This document shows, piece by piece, positions 33,300 to 42,314 of a stretch of 64,000 nucleotides of DNA. How positions within the stretch are numbered: the stretch's first letter is position 1; every line of letters begins with the position of its first letter. A model generated the notes under the pieces. That model was given only the letters and a program-made list of their open reading frames with translations. It ran no database searches and had not been told where the DNA came from. Both the position numbers and the translations under genes were made by a program. The DNA comes from Haloarcula laminariae (GTDB lineage Archaea; Halobacteriota; Halobacteria; Halobacteriales; Haloarculaceae): NCBI RefSeq assembly GCF_025457605.1, contig NZ_JAMZFY010000003.1, positions 1 to 64,000 of the forward strand. The letters run 5' to 3'.

Positions 33300-33737
33300 A
33301 TGGGTGCTGAGAACGAGGGAAATGCAACATCCCATACGGAGTCAGATCAGCAGGAATACCCGTTCGGACTCTCGTCTCCGCAGTTTGCTGTCCTCGTTGT
33401 GCTCGTTGGGCTCATCGGTCCCGGTTTGCTGGTATACACCCTCGAACAGGCGAATCTCTCTGCCGTAGCTGATCTCGTGTGGATCGTCGGCTATGGTACA
33501 ACCATATTTGTCGTTTGGTACATCTGGCTTCGTCCGCTCGACTTCAGTGGCTCCTCCGCCCAGGATATATCGCTCACCGAGGAATCGGAAGATTCCGACA
33601 CAGCAGCTGAGGAACGGGATAGCGAGTCTGACTCCTCGGATCGTACTGAATCCTCTACGGAGGATTCGACGTTGGCGACTGAAGATAGGTCGGAGGAGTC
33701 TACTCAGGAATCCTCAGATTCCCCGGAATCGAAATAG
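33300..33737 (+). CDS. Membrane protein with acidic Ser-rich tail
   Basis: 145 aa from ATG 33300, 1 bp after the ATPase stop. Two membrane segments (about 30-50 and 57-77) precede a tail of about 65 residues made almost only of Ser, Glu, Asp and Thr. The short spacing implies co-transcription with the Zn/Cd ATPase. The acidic tail may bind cations loosely or simply be a salt-adapted disordered region. No family recognised. Confidence 0.65.
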   Translation: MGAENEGNATSHTESDQQEYPFGLSSPQFAVLVVLVGLIGPGLLVYTLEQANLSAVADLVWIVGYGTTIFVVWYIWLRPLDFSGSSAQDISLTEESEDSDTAAEERDSESDSSDRTESSTEDSTLATEDRSEESTQESSDSPESK

Positions 33738-33758
33738 CACTCCCTCCAACGTGAATGT

Positions 33759-34694
33759 ATGACGCTCCACGAGCACGCACAAGAGGATACGGCAGAACAC
33801 GAACACCCGTCTGAAACAAGTGGTAGTACGCGTCGGCTTGCGCTCGTCGCGGTCGTGAATTTCCTCGGATTCGTCATCGAACTGGCTGGTGGACTCCTGT
33901 TCGGGTCGGTCGCGCTCATCAGCGACGCACTCCACATGCTGTTCGATATGCTTGCGTACGCGATGGCGTTTGGCGCGAGCTACACCGCCGAACGGTTCGA
34001 GGGTGGCGAGGCGTGGTCCTACGGTCTCCACCGACTGGAGCCGGTTGCGGCCTTCCTGAACGGCGTCTTGCTCCTTCCAATGGTCGGATACATCGTCTGG
34101 GAGTCCTACCAGCGGTTCCTTGAGCCAGTGGCGATCAATCCAGAGTTGACGCTGATCATCGCGACGGGTGGACTGCTGGTGAACATCGGCTCCGTGTACG
34201 TGTTGCAGGGTGGTGAGATGAGTCTCAACGAGCGCGGGGCGTTCTACCACCTGCTCGGTGACGCCGGTGGCTCTGTTGCGGTAATCGTCTCGACCGCCGC
34301 CGTCGCAGTGTTCGACCTCCCTATCGCAGACCCTGTGGCGGCCGTACTCATTGGGCTGCTGGTACTCGCGTCGGCTGGGAACGTCCTCCGGGAAAGCACC
34401 TCGATCCTGCTGGAACGGAGCCCGGTGTCGTCTGAAGAACTCCGGGATGAATTGACGACACTCGACGGCGTCGACCAGATTGAGGATCTCCACGTCTGGC
34501 AAGTCTGTAGTCAACTCACCGTCGCAACCGTCCGGCTCACCGATACGTCGACCACACTTGAGGAGCAACGGACAATTCAGTCACAGGTCCACAACCATCT
34601 CACGGATCGAGGAATCGACCATGCAACCGTCGAGCTCGTCGGGCATACCGACCCAGATACCGACCCTGTCGGTACTACGAATCACTCCCACTAG
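33759..34694 (+). CDS. CDF-family cation efflux protein (CzcD-like)
   Basis: 311 aa. His-rich ends (HEHAQEDTAEHEH at the start, TNHSH at the end) flank six membrane segments. The paired HxxxD-type metal sites appear as SDALHMLFD in helix 2 and YHLLGDAGG in helix 5. The cytoplasmic C-terminal domain (about 215-295) resembles the usual dimer and metal-sensing fold. CDF proteins exchange Zn, Cd or Co against protons. It follows the Zn/Cd ATPase unit by 21 bp. Confidence 0.88.
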   Translation: MTLHEHAQEDTAEHEHPSETSGSTRRLALVAVVNFLGFVIELAGGLLFGSVALISDALHMLFDMLAYAMAFGASYTAERFEGGEAWSYGLHRLEPVAAFLNGVLLLPMVGYIVWESYQRFLEPVAINPELTLIIATGGLLVNIGSVYVLQGGEMSLNERGAFYHLLGDAGGSVAVIVSTAAVAVFDLPIADPVAAVLIGLLVLASAGNVLRESTSILLERSPVSSEELRDELTTLDGVDQIEDLHVWQVCSQLTVATVRLTDTSTTLEEQRTIQSQVHNHLTDRGIDHATVELVGHTDPDTDPVGTTNHSH

Positions 34695-34696
34695 CG

Positions 34697-35104
34697 ATGT
34701 CCCACACAGCACCCAATCGAATGTTCGAGGTGTTGGACGAGACGAACGAGAACCTCATTGCGATTCGCGTCGGGCAGGGCACGCGAACAGGCTATCAAGA
34801 GCTGTACTCGCTGCTCGTCGAAAAGAGTGACCAGTACGGGCACATCCACGTGTACGAGGAAGTTCCGAACTGGACGTTCAGGACGTTTCTCACACACCTC
34901 CACGGAGTGGTTCCCGATCTCCGGTACGGCCCTGACTTCGATATCGACCGGTACGCCGCAGTCGGCGATACACGATGGGCGAAACTCTTGTTCGACTGGT
35001 GGTATGCAATCCGGCCGATCTGGCCAGTTGCTCCCAACGAAATGCGATACTTTGAGGTCAAGAAACGCGAGCAAGCTCTCAACTGGCTTCGAGAGGAAAT
35101 TTAG
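34697..35104 (+). CDS. SpoIIAA/STAS-like protein
   Basis: 135 aa. The pattern MFEVLDETNENLIAIRV, HIHVYEEVPNW, and RYAAVGDTRWAKLL with W and P-rich C-terminal part (WYAIRPIWPV) matches SpoIIAA-like proteins of the STAS-related fold. These often sit in metal-resistance or stress loci, but their biochemical role is unclear. It follows the CDF gene directly and ends in a 4-bp overlap with the convergent arylsulfotransferase-like gene. Confidence 0.72.
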   Translation: MSHTAPNRMFEVLDETNENLIAIRVGQGTRTGYQELYSLLVEKSDQYGHIHVYEEVPNWTFRTFLTHLHGVVPDLRYGPDFDIDRYAAVGDTRWAKLLFDWWYAIRPIWPVAPNEMRYFEVKKREQALNWLREEI

Positions 35105-36438
35105 TTACGAATTCGGTTACCTCCGCCGACGGCGATGAGGAGTGCGGAGACAAGCGTCAGTCCGAGTTGTGGTTCCCGGAACCAGAACGGCGTTGAGGGA
35201 ACGACTGCCCGAAGCCCGACCAGTAGTAGTGAGAGGCCCGGCACGCCGGCGTCAGGGCTGTCGACGCTGCTGCCGTTATTCGTGTAGGTCGGGGCTCCGA
35301 CAGGCTCGCCATATGGCAGCCGGTCGGCTTCGTATGGGATACGCTCTGTTCGAACGCTCCAGACGACAGTCCCGGATTCGTCGACCTCTACGAGTCGCCG
35401 ATTGAGGGTGTCGGTGATGAGCGTGTTTCCGTTCGGGAGGCGATCTGCATCCCGAGGCCAATCTAATGCGACCCCCTCTACCTGATCTACGGCCCACGCT
35501 GGCTCCCACTCACCGGTCTCCGTTCGATGGAGTTCGACGACACGGTCGTTCTCGCTGTCAGCGACGAGGACAGCACCATCACCGAGCCACTGGGGGTTGT
35601 GCTGGTGGTTGAGCACGTCGGGGTCACCACATCGAATATCGCCATCACTGTCATAGTCGGCTAGCTGATCTGACTTCCGACAGTTGGCATCGTTTGAATC
35701 GGTCGTGTCCTCGTTGATGACGTCGACGACGCCCTCACCGCGTTCGATGACGAGAAGTTGGTTGGCATTCCGTACTGAGACGAGATAGCGCCCGGTGCTG
35801 ATGACATCCACGTCGTTGATGTGTAGCCAGTCGGTCGTCGTCGGATCTTGTGGGGCGTCGTAGAACGAACTCGCATTCCACTGCCACGTGACTTCGCCGT
35901 TCTTGACAGTAAATATACGCTCGTACTCCATATCCGTCACGAGGTATTCTCCTGTCTGAAGTCGTTCGACATCGTGGACTTCGCTGTTCTTGTTCGTTCG
36001 GACCGGGAAGCTATACTCCGAAAGCACCTGTGGGTCTTGTCCGGGGTCAATGACTCGGAATCCCGTTCGGGTACAGGGAGATTCGTACGGTCCGCACGAA
36101 GTATATCCGCTATCCATAAACCCAGCTAACACTGTTCCGTTCTCCGATTGTGTGACGTCGAAATAGCTATCAGCACTCGATTCACGCCAGGTAGTGTTCG
36201 TACCGTTGAGAAGGTAGACGCTGCCGTATTCGTGCCAGCCCGGGCCACCCCCCTGAGACCCGACTAACGTATGTGGCTGGTAATCGAGTTTCGTTGTTCG
36301 GTCTATTGATGGGGCAAGCGCTGCACTCACGGTGAAGGTACCTACTAGGAGAATGATTCCCCCGACGAACAAGAAGGTGCCAAGGGAGATAGATGAGATC
36401 CGATTCCAAATTCTTGAAACTCCAGAACGATCAATCAT
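35101..36438 (-). CDS. Arylsulfotransferase-family (ASST-like) beta-propeller protein
   Basis: 445 aa. One membrane helix near residues 20-42 anchors it, then an exported propeller with repeated DVE/NGN motifs: SEVHDVERLQTGEYLVTD, LHINDVDVISTGRYLVSV, DWPRDADRLPNGNTLITD. HDV and HNPQ positions resemble ASST active-site surroundings, though the catalytic His cannot be fixed by eye. A second hydrophobic segment ends the protein. The first codons overlap the upstream membrane gene by ATGA. Substrate unknown. Confidence 0.7.
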   Translation of the reverse strand: MIDRSGVSRIWNRISSISLGTFLFVGGIILLVGTFTVSAALAPSIDRTTKLDYQPHTLVGSQGGGPGWHEYGSVYLLNGTNTTWRESSADSYFDVTQSENGTVLAGFMDSGYTSCGPYESPCTRTGFRVIDPGQDPQVLSEYSFPVRTNKNSEVHDVERLQTGEYLVTDMEYERIFTVKNGEVTWQWNASSFYDAPQDPTTTDWLHINDVDVISTGRYLVSVRNANQLLVIERGEGVVDVINEDTTDSNDANCRKSDQLADYDSDGDIRCGDPDVLNHQHNPQWLGDGAVLVADSENDRVVELHRTETGEWEPAWAVDQVEGVALDWPRDADRLPNGNTLITDTLNRRLVEVDESGTVVWSVRTERIPYEADRLPYGEPVGAPTYTNNGSSVDSPDAGVPGLSLLLVGLRAVVPSTPFWFREPQLGLTLVSALLIAVGGGNRIRN

Positions 36439-37001
36439 TGTCTCTTGAGACCATCAATGTTCCAAATCCCTTTCGACGAACGAAGTCTAAATGTTCCCGA
36501 CTCAAATGACTGTGATATAATCTGTTGAGATGGAATCCTCTCAGATTTCGTGGAAGGCTCCAAATTAGCAAAATCAATAGTTATCTCCTTAATCAGTGTA
36601 TACTCGTCAGCCGCCTCAACGTAGGTTAGCGTATATTTTTGAGCCGGATCGACGCCATACTGTTCGCCTGAGCCATTCAGTTCAGAGGTCCAAACCTGCA
36701 TCTCGTCTTCAGATAGGTTACGCCAGTTGGTCATGTCATCGAGAACTTCTTGATAGGTAGTATTAACTGCTGAACAGGAGCGTCGCCAAATGATAATACT
36801 GAGTGAAACTCCAATAAGCGGGAATAATATAAAAACAACAAGAGCATACGAATCGACCACCCATGCAAGCGGGATTAAGAGTACGCTGGCCAGGACAAAA
36901 CTGGCCACAAAATATCGAATCAATATGTCTATTGGGTTCCACGCCTGTTGCCACTGCCGATGCGAGATATCGGTTTTTTCTGGAATCGTGATGCGGTGCA
37001 T
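36435..37001 (-). CDS. Membrane protein with C-terminal soluble domain, 188 aa
   Basis: Two membrane segments (about 28-50 and 53-72) are followed by a soluble, mainly beta domain (YTLTYVEAADEYTLIKEI). The gene overlaps the arylsulfotransferase-like gene by ATGA. Composition is clearly AT-richer than neighbours, suggesting a different origin or relaxed selection. No family recognised. Confidence 0.6.
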   Translation of the reverse strand: MHRITIPEKTDISHRQWQQAWNPIDILIRYFVASFVLASVLLIPLAWVVDSYALVVFILFPLIGVSLSIIIWRRSCSAVNTTYQEVLDDMTNWRNLSEDEMQVWTSELNGSGEQYGVDPAQKYTLTYVEAADEYTLIKEITIDFANLEPSTKSERIPSQQIISQSFESGTFRLRSSKGIWNIDGLKRQ

Positions 37002-37065
37002 TAGCTGAATTCTCGTTCGGGGTTAGTTCTTGGAATTAGCCCCAGAGTTAGATATTGAGCCACGA

Positions 37066-37344
37066 TCATTGCTGTATGTGGAGAGAGTACATGATGACCG
37101 CGAGGCCAAGGGCGACGAACAGGCTGTTAATGAGAACGCCGAGGGCCAATCCGACAGAAAAGAACTGATTGGCCACGCCAGTCAGGATTGCCCCGAGTGT
37201 GATGATACCGAACCCGACACCAAGGACGCGTAGCGAGTCCTCACCCGTCCGTCGATAGGCTTTAAATGCAATGTAGGTGATCCCGCCACCGAGAAGCAGA
37301 ATTACAAATTTGACGACTGCAATCGCCGTGATGACGCCGTTCAT
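37066..37344 (-). CDS. Three-helix membrane protein, 92 aa
   Basis: Three membrane segments with a basic loop (FKAYRRTGEDSLR) after the first. It overlaps the upstream wHTH gene by ATGA. The combination of a wHTH regulator and this small membrane protein recurs in haloarchaea, suggesting that the membrane protein passes a signal to the regulator. Function unproven. Confidence 0.7.
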   Translation of the reverse strand: MNGVITAIAVVKFVILLLGGGITYIAFKAYRRTGEDSLRVLGVGFGIITLGAILTGVANQFFSVGLALGVLINSLFVALGLAVIMYSLHIQQ

Positions 37345-37718
37345 ACTTCGTCCCCCATCATCGACCAGATATCTGCAAGCCGTTCGTCGGTAGATTGCGG
37401 CGGTCGGTCGACACTCACCGAAAACGTCCCTGTGTCGTCCATAGAGATTGTGACGTCCTCGAACGACCGCTCGTAGTAGGTGACCCGTCCACCTCCGGGG
37501 TTGATCGTCTCCTGTTCTCGAACGAGGGAAGCGGAACTGAGGAGTTCTAATTTTCGATACAGCGTCGACTTGGGGATGTCACATGCGTCGAGGAGTTCGT
37601 TCGCAGTCATTGGTTCGATAGTTTCCTGGAGAATAGCCCGACACGCGGGATCATCCAGCGCATCAAGGACATCTTGTACCTCCGGAGTGTCCTCGGACGA
37701 CACTGAATCATCTCCCAT
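37341..37718 (-). CDS. Winged-helix regulator coupled to small membrane protein
   Basis: 125 aa from ATG 37718 (MGDDSVSSED); longer readings upstream contain non-coding-like sequence. The helix-turn-helix (MTANELLDACDIPKSTLYRK, LELL) is of ArsR type. The C-terminal half is beta-rich. It is expected to bind DNA as a dimer and control itself and its membrane partner, with which it overlaps by ATGA. Confidence 0.75.
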   Translation of the reverse strand: MGDDSVSSEDTPEVQDVLDALDDPACRAILQETIEPMTANELLDACDIPKSTLYRKLELLSSASLVREQETINPGGGRVTYYERSFEDVTISMDDTGTFSVSVDRPPQSTDERLADIWSMMGDEV

Positions 37719-37869
37719 TATTCGATAATACGTGGTCCTCGGGATATGGTGTCCGATTGCTGGAGAGGCATCCCATTGGTCCCACGAACTCAGTCGGGAT
37801 CGTGGTTCCAGAATCATGACGGCCGATCCATCGAAAGAGGGGAGACATGGTGACACAGTTGTGAAGCGG

Positions 37870-38097
37870 TTATGAATCGTGCTGAATTTCGAGTCGTTGT
37901 TCGCCTGCGTCTGTGATCTCGTAGAGACCCCTCCCCAGTGGAACAATACAGCCCTCACTATGGAGGTGAGCACACGTTTGGTCAATGGTGATCGGGTGTC
38001 CATCGACGGCGTTAGTGATCTCCATCACATGGCACGGTGACTCTTCCACGAGCAGCTCCAATACTTCGAGCTCGGTCTGTATTGAGAACTCGCTCAT
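37870..38097 (-). CDS. Small winged-helix protein, 75 aa
   Basis: ATG 38097 (MSEFSIQTEL). The pattern ELEVLELLVEESPCHVMEI, TIDQTCAHLHSEG, then LGRGLYEITDAGEQRL is a compact winged helix like those of haloarchaeal phage-type repressors. It lies between the wHTH pair and TFB. Target unknown. Confidence 0.65.
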   Translation of the reverse strand: MSEFSIQTELEVLELLVEESPCHVMEITNAVDGHPITIDQTCAHLHSEGCIVPLGRGLYEITDAGEQRLEIQHDS

Positions 38098-38157
38098 GGT
38101 AAATATCGTGTCACGACCCAATCAGTGGCCGAATTTCGCCCGGCAGGGGCTATCCGG

Positions 38158-39120
38158 TCAGTCATGCTGCGCATACACCTCGAGAAGCTCTTGGTATCGG
38201 TTTCGGATCGTGACTCGACTGACGTGGGCGACCTCACTCACCGTCTCCTGTGTGAGCTGCTCGTTCGTGAGGTGGGTCGCAGCATACAGAGCGGCAGCCG
38301 CCAATCCAGCTGGACTCTTTCCACTGTGGACGGCATTATCTGTAGCTACCTCAAGCAGTTCTCGAGAGCGCCGTTCTGCTTCGTCGCTCACGTCAAGCGA
38401 GGACGCGAATTGGGGAATGTATTGCATGGGATCCTCTGGCTCGATCTCCAGCCCAAGTTCTCGGGACAGATATCGGTACGCTCGCTGGATCCGGATTTTC
38501 TCGACACGGCTGACATCGGCGAACTCCGTAAGCGGCCGTGGCATTCCATGCTGTCGAGCAGCCGCGTACAACGACGCCGTCGACATGCCCTCGATCGAGC
38601 GACCTGGGAGCAGGTTCTGCTCTACAGCACGCCGGTACAGCACGCCTGCAGTTTCCCGAACCGATTCCGGAAGTCCCAGAGCGGAAGCCATGCGGCTTAT
38701 CTCCCCGAGCGCTTGCTTGAGATTCCGCTCGTGGGCATCCTTCGTCCGGAACCGCTCGTCCCACGTCCGGAGGCGCTGTAATTGAGCACGTTTGCGACCG
38801 GAGACAGCCTGTCCGTAGGCATCCTTGTCCTGCCAACCAATAGTCGTACTCAGGCCCTTATCATGCATCAGCTGCGTCGTCGGAGCACCGACCCGACTCT
38901 TTTCATCGCGTTCGTCCGACGTGAATGCACGCCACTCCGGGCCGTGGTCAATTGGATCATCTTCAAAAACCAACCCACAGCTTTCGCAGGTCGCCTCACC
39001 GCTGTCGCTATTCAGGGTAATATGGCCCTGACACTCTGGACAGGTGTTGTCGTTAGCAGACTTCACCTCACGGTCGCGTTCATCTATTGATCGTTCCTGG
39101 GTATGTTCTTGAGCCATCAT
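38158..39120 (-). CDS. tfb: Transcription initiation factor TFB
   Basis: 320 aa. An N-terminal zinc ribbon (CPEC, CESCG), a B-finger-like segment (EWRAFTSDERDEKSR, GAPTTQ) and two cyclin repeats (about 125-210 and 220-315) define archaeal TFIIB. It recruits RNA polymerase to TBP-bound promoters. Haloarchaea have several TFBs that steer stress programmes, and plasmid copies are known. The start could also be the second ATG (39117). It is divergent from the heme A synthase gene, sharing a 172-bp promoter region. Confidence 0.92.
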   Translation of the reverse strand: MMAQEHTQERSIDERDREVKSANDNTCPECQGHITLNSDSGEATCESCGLVFEDDPIDHGPEWRAFTSDERDEKSRVGAPTTQLMHDKGLSTTIGWQDKDAYGQAVSGRKRAQLQRLRTWDERFRTKDAHERNLKQALGEISRMASALGLPESVRETAGVLYRRAVEQNLLPGRSIEGMSTASLYAAARQHGMPRPLTEFADVSRVEKIRIQRAYRYLSRELGLEIEPEDPMQYIPQFASSLDVSDEAERRSRELLEVATDNAVHSGKSPAGLAAAALYAATHLTNEQLTQETVSEVAHVSRVTIRNRYQELLEVYAQHD

Positions 39121-39292
39121 ACTATCGGCGTATAGGGGGTTTCCCTACAAACCGTGGGTCTTCTTAACAGTGCCGTGGGACGGCTCCTCAATGAATAGCA
39201 GGCGGTGTCCCACTCGCTGGGAATCCGGCCTAACACTTTGCCTCCAAGACATCAACTAGTCACACCGCCAGTCAGCGTCCCTACCCAATATT

Positions 39293-39808
39293 ATGTCTCA
39301 AGCCCGACTCCGCTGGCACGACGTGCGAGCTACGATTTCAAGGATTCCGATCGGGTACAGACATATCGCCGGCTTCACGCTACTAGTGACGTATATCGTG
39401 ATGCTTCTCGGAGCTTACACTAGTGCAATCGGTGCTGGACTTTCCTGTCCTGATTGGCCGACCTGCTACGGGACGTGGGTCCCCTTCCTCCAACCCGATA
39501 TCATTACTAACTCGCCATACTCTGCACTCCAAATCTTCGCAGAGTGGGCTCACCGTGGACTGGCGATGACGGCCGGGGTTCTGATCGTCGCCACGACTTT
39601 GGGAGCGTGGGTGACACACCGGAATACCCCGATTGTCAAATGGTCGGCCACGGCTGCTCTTGTCCTGCTTCCGTTACAGGTTATCCTCGGAGGACTGACC
39701 GTCACGGAAAATCTCCAACCGATCATCGTGACGACTCATCTCGGCGTGGCAATTCTTATTCTCCTCTGTCTCCTGACGACCTTCCTTGTCACATATCTCC
39801 GCCGCTGA
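39293..39808 (+). CDS. ctaA: Half-size heme A synthase, CtaA/Cox15 family
   Basis: 171 aa with four membrane helices. LGAYTSAIGAGLSCPDWPTCYG (here only its parts LGAYTSAIGAG and CPDWPTCYG cited as motif), EWAHRGLAM and VTTHLGVAI supply the paired Cys and heme-binding His expected of CtaA, which oxidises heme O to heme A for terminal oxidases. Bacterial enzymes have eight helices in two halves; compact four-helix archaeal forms that act as dimers are known, for example in Aeropyrum. The gene is complete, with an ATG and intact core, so it is not a fragment. Confidence 0.82.
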   Translation: MSQARLRWHDVRATISRIPIGYRHIAGFTLLVTYIVMLLGAYTSAIGAGLSCPDWPTCYGTWVPFLQPDIITNSPYSALQIFAEWAHRGLAMTAGVLIVATTLGAWVTHRNTPIVKWSATAALVLLPLQVILGGLTVTENLQPIIVTTHLGVAILILLCLLTTFLVTYLRR

Positions 39809-39913
39809 TGACACCTTCCGTATAAAATAATGCCACAGACACCGACGATTCAGCTCACTACGAGAGCACAACACGGAGCCTATGAAATCTGCCACCTGGA
39901 GTAGTGATCACGA

Positions 39914-40900
39914 ATGACTGCCCATACCTGCCCGATCTGTACAGATCAGTTCGAAACAGCTGGAGCAGCGCGTGACCATACATGGAACGATCACAGCGCC
40001 TGCCACTATTGTGGTGAACAACTCGGTGACGAAACCGACGAGCAACTCTACAGACACTGGCTCGCCGCGCATCCCGACGACCTCTCACGTGTGGACTACA
40101 AACGGGCCGATACAGTCGTTGATTCAATCACCTTCTCAGAGCGGCTCTCCGAGGGAGGTGTCGGAGCTGCTGTTGGAGGACTGACCCGCCGGCAACTTCT
40201 CCTCGCCGGTGGTAGTGCCGCCACTGCCGGTCTCGTGATCGGCGCCACCGCTCTCTCTACCGATACGGGTACTGAACCGGATGGCGGTGCGAATGCTGGA
40301 GGTGAGGGGGGCGCCGTCGCCACTGCCCCGATTCCCGAATCGTCGAGCGATTTCCGGTATGCGACGATGGGGTCCGCTGATGCTGATATCACGGTAACAT
40401 ACTTCGGGAGCTGGAAGTGTCCGTACTGCGCCCAGTTCAGTACGGGGATGCTCTCACAGCTCGTGACGGACTACGTGGAACCAGGCACGATCGCGCTCGA
40501 GTTCCGCAATCTCGCATATATCGGTGGCGACCCGTTTTTGGGCCCCGATGCCCCGGCAGCTGGACAGGCCGGATTAGCCGTCTGGAACACCGACCCAGCC
40601 TCGTACTGGTCGTTTCACGAATACGTGTTCCGGAATCAGCCACCCGAAAGCGACCAGTGGGCGACCGCCGAGAGATTGGTCGAGTTTGCGCAGTCGGCAG
40701 GCGTCTCGGAAACTGCGTCGATCCGCACGGCGATCCAAGAAAAGCAGTACGACGACGCGCTGCGGGCGACTGACAGGGCTGCGAGCGATGCCGGTGTTGA
40801 CGCCACACCCACGCTCCTCATCAATGGCACGACGGTCAATCCACTCGGAAACGAAGAGCGAACAAGACAGTTGATCGAAGATGCAACTGGATCAAACTGA
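39914..40900 (+). CDS. DsbA-like thiol oxidoreductase with N-terminal zinc finger
   Basis: 328 aa in three parts. Residues 1-60 hold two finger-like motifs (CPICTDQF...H, CHYCGEQL...H). Residues about 88-115 carry RRQLLLAGGSAATAGL, a membrane segment with Tat-like RR. The C-terminal part is a DsbA-type thioredoxin fold with active-site CPYC (in SWKCPYCAQFS) and cis-Pro loop ATPTLLING. The redox domain should lie outside, the fingers inside. It overlaps dsbB by 20 bp, so together they form an oxidative folding pair. The finger fusion is unusual. Confidence 0.82.
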   Translation: MTAHTCPICTDQFETAGAARDHTWNDHSACHYCGEQLGDETDEQLYRHWLAAHPDDLSRVDYKRADTVVDSITFSERLSEGGVGAAVGGLTRRQLLLAGGSAATAGLVIGATALSTDTGTEPDGGANAGGEGGAVATAPIPESSSDFRYATMGSADADITVTYFGSWKCPYCAQFSTGMLSQLVTDYVEPGTIALEFRNLAYIGGDPFLGPDAPAAGQAGLAVWNTDPASYWSFHEYVFRNQPPESDQWATAERLVEFAQSAGVSETASIRTAIQEKQYDDALRATDRAASDAGVDATPTLLINGTTVNPLGNEERTRQLIEDATGSN

Positions 40901-41324
40901 ATCATGGATGTCCGAAGGACGATTCTGGCTTGCAGGCGGGGCATGCGTCGCGGCGGTTGCGACCCTGGGAAGCCTCTGGTTCAGTCTCGGCCTCGGTCTC
41001 GTTCCGTGTACCCTCTGTTGGTATCAACGTATCCTCATGTATCCGCTTGTCGTCGTTCTCGGCGTTGCCGCCCTCGAGAGTCACAACACAGTCTGGCGAA
41101 CAGTTGTGCCACTGTCCGTGGTGGGTGTTTTAATCGCGGGATATCACTCCGTGCTCCAAGCAACGACGGCCTCATGCACCTTTGCTGGCCCCTGTGCAGT
41201 CGTCCAATGGCAGGCTCCGGTGCTCGGACTCACGATTCCGAATCTCTCACTGATCGCGTTCGTACTCGTGACCATTACAGTCCTCGCTGGATCGAACCTC
41301 GTCGAACCTGAACATCAGCCATGA
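40881..41324 (+). CDS. dsbB: DsbB-like disulfide bond formation protein
   Basis: 147 aa, four membrane helices. First Cys pair in VPCTLCWYQR, the family signature that passes electrons to quinone; second pair in TASCTFAGPCAVV in the loop before helix 4. It re-oxidises DsbA. The ATG at 40881 overlaps the DsbA-like gene by 20 bp; an ATG at 40908 is an alternative. With cytochrome bd and heme A synthase nearby, electrons would end in the respiratory chain. Confidence 0.85.
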   Translation: MQLDQTESWMSEGRFWLAGGACVAAVATLGSLWFSLGLGLVPCTLCWYQRILMYPLVVVLGVAALESHNTVWRTVVPLSVVGVLIAGYHSVLQATTASCTFAGPCAVVQWQAPVLGLTIPNLSLIAFVLVTITVLAGSNLVEPEHQP

Positions 41325-41421
41325 ATAAAATTACTACCGCGGGAAGTCCTGTAATGGATAGTGCCGGAGTCGACCTATTACAGCCAGCTTGTAGGGTGGA
41401 GCCCTACGCACACATCTGAGT

Positions 41422-42147
41422 ATGTCGTCGATATCTCGTTTCCGGTCTGTCGCCTCGGCGATTGGTCTCACGTATGGATCATACGTCGCGGGGGCTATCG
41501 TAATCCTTGCCGTCGCGACGGTCGTCGGAGTGTTCGGAGTCGACCTCGCGTCACGTCCAGCCCTCAGGTTGGTCTTGAGTACGTTCTTCCTCCAAGGAGT
41601 GACGTTTGGGGGCATCGCCATCCTCTATCTCAAAGGCCGTGATCTCGGATTTGGATTCGTTCCAGTTCGTCTGCCTGACAAGCGTGAGGGGGCGGTGATT
41701 ATCGGAGGGAGTATAGCGATCCTTGGGTTGCTCTTTGTGGCGTCCTCAGTAATCACGGCCCTGGGTCTGAACTCGGCTCAGAATCAGATCGTCAAGGTCG
41801 GGCGACAAAATCCGAGTGTCTTCCTTCTTCTGATCCCGCTCCAATTTCTGTTGGTCGGCCCGGGAGAAGAGCTGTTGTTCCGGGGCCTCGTCCAGGGCAC
41901 CCTCCGTGAAAGTCTCCATCCGGCTCGTGCAATCATCCTCGCAAGCGCTCTGTTCGCATCGATCCATCTCTTCTCGTTGTCAGGGGAAGGCAAACTGGTG
42001 TACATCGGTATCGCATTCGTCCTGGCCTTGGTACTGGGAGCAGCGTACGAGTACACGGACAACCTCACAGTTCCGGCTGTGATTCACGGGACGTATAACG
42101 CGGTGCAGTTCGCAGGGGCCTATCTGACGGCGACAGGCGGACTCTAA
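41422..42147 (+). CDS. CPBP-family intramembrane protease (CAAX/bacteriocin-processing type)
   Basis: 241 aa, about seven helices. The signature EELLFRG (from GPGEELLFRGLVQ) supplies two catalytic Glu; later His residues in ASIHLF and VIHGTYNAV complete the site. Members cut prenylated proteins, pro-bacteriocins or unknown membrane substrates. It stands alone 97 bp downstream of dsbB. Substrate unknown. Confidence 0.82.
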   Translation: MSSISRFRSVASAIGLTYGSYVAGAIVILAVATVVGVFGVDLASRPALRLVLSTFFLQGVTFGGIAILYLKGRDLGFGFVPVRLPDKREGAVIIGGSIAILGLLFVASSVITALGLNSAQNQIVKVGRQNPSVFLLLIPLQFLLVGPGEELLFRGLVQGTLRESLHPARAIILASALFASIHLFSLSGEGKLVYIGIAFVLALVLGAAYEYTDNLTVPAVIHGTYNAVQFAGAYLTATGGL

Positions 42148-42314
42148 AAGTCTGATCGCTTTCAACCTCAGTTTCGGACTCCTAACGGCGAACAAGTATA
42201 GGCGAAAGGCCGCGATCTTCATTCGCCTTTTGCCGAACATATCCACGCGCTGTCCCGTGAATTGGGACGCCGCAGTCGCCCTATGTTTAGGCCAACCAAA
42301 ATACCGAGTGTATC

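Noticed and set aside
39293-39808. Heme A synthase gene as a truncated pseudogene
   Set aside because: Four-helix half-size CtaA forms are known in archaea, and the reading frame and key residues are intact.
26469-42310. Similar CCAACCAAA-type sequence before the genes at 26500 and 42315
   Set aside because: The match is short and AT/CA-rich, with no symmetry; chance is likely.
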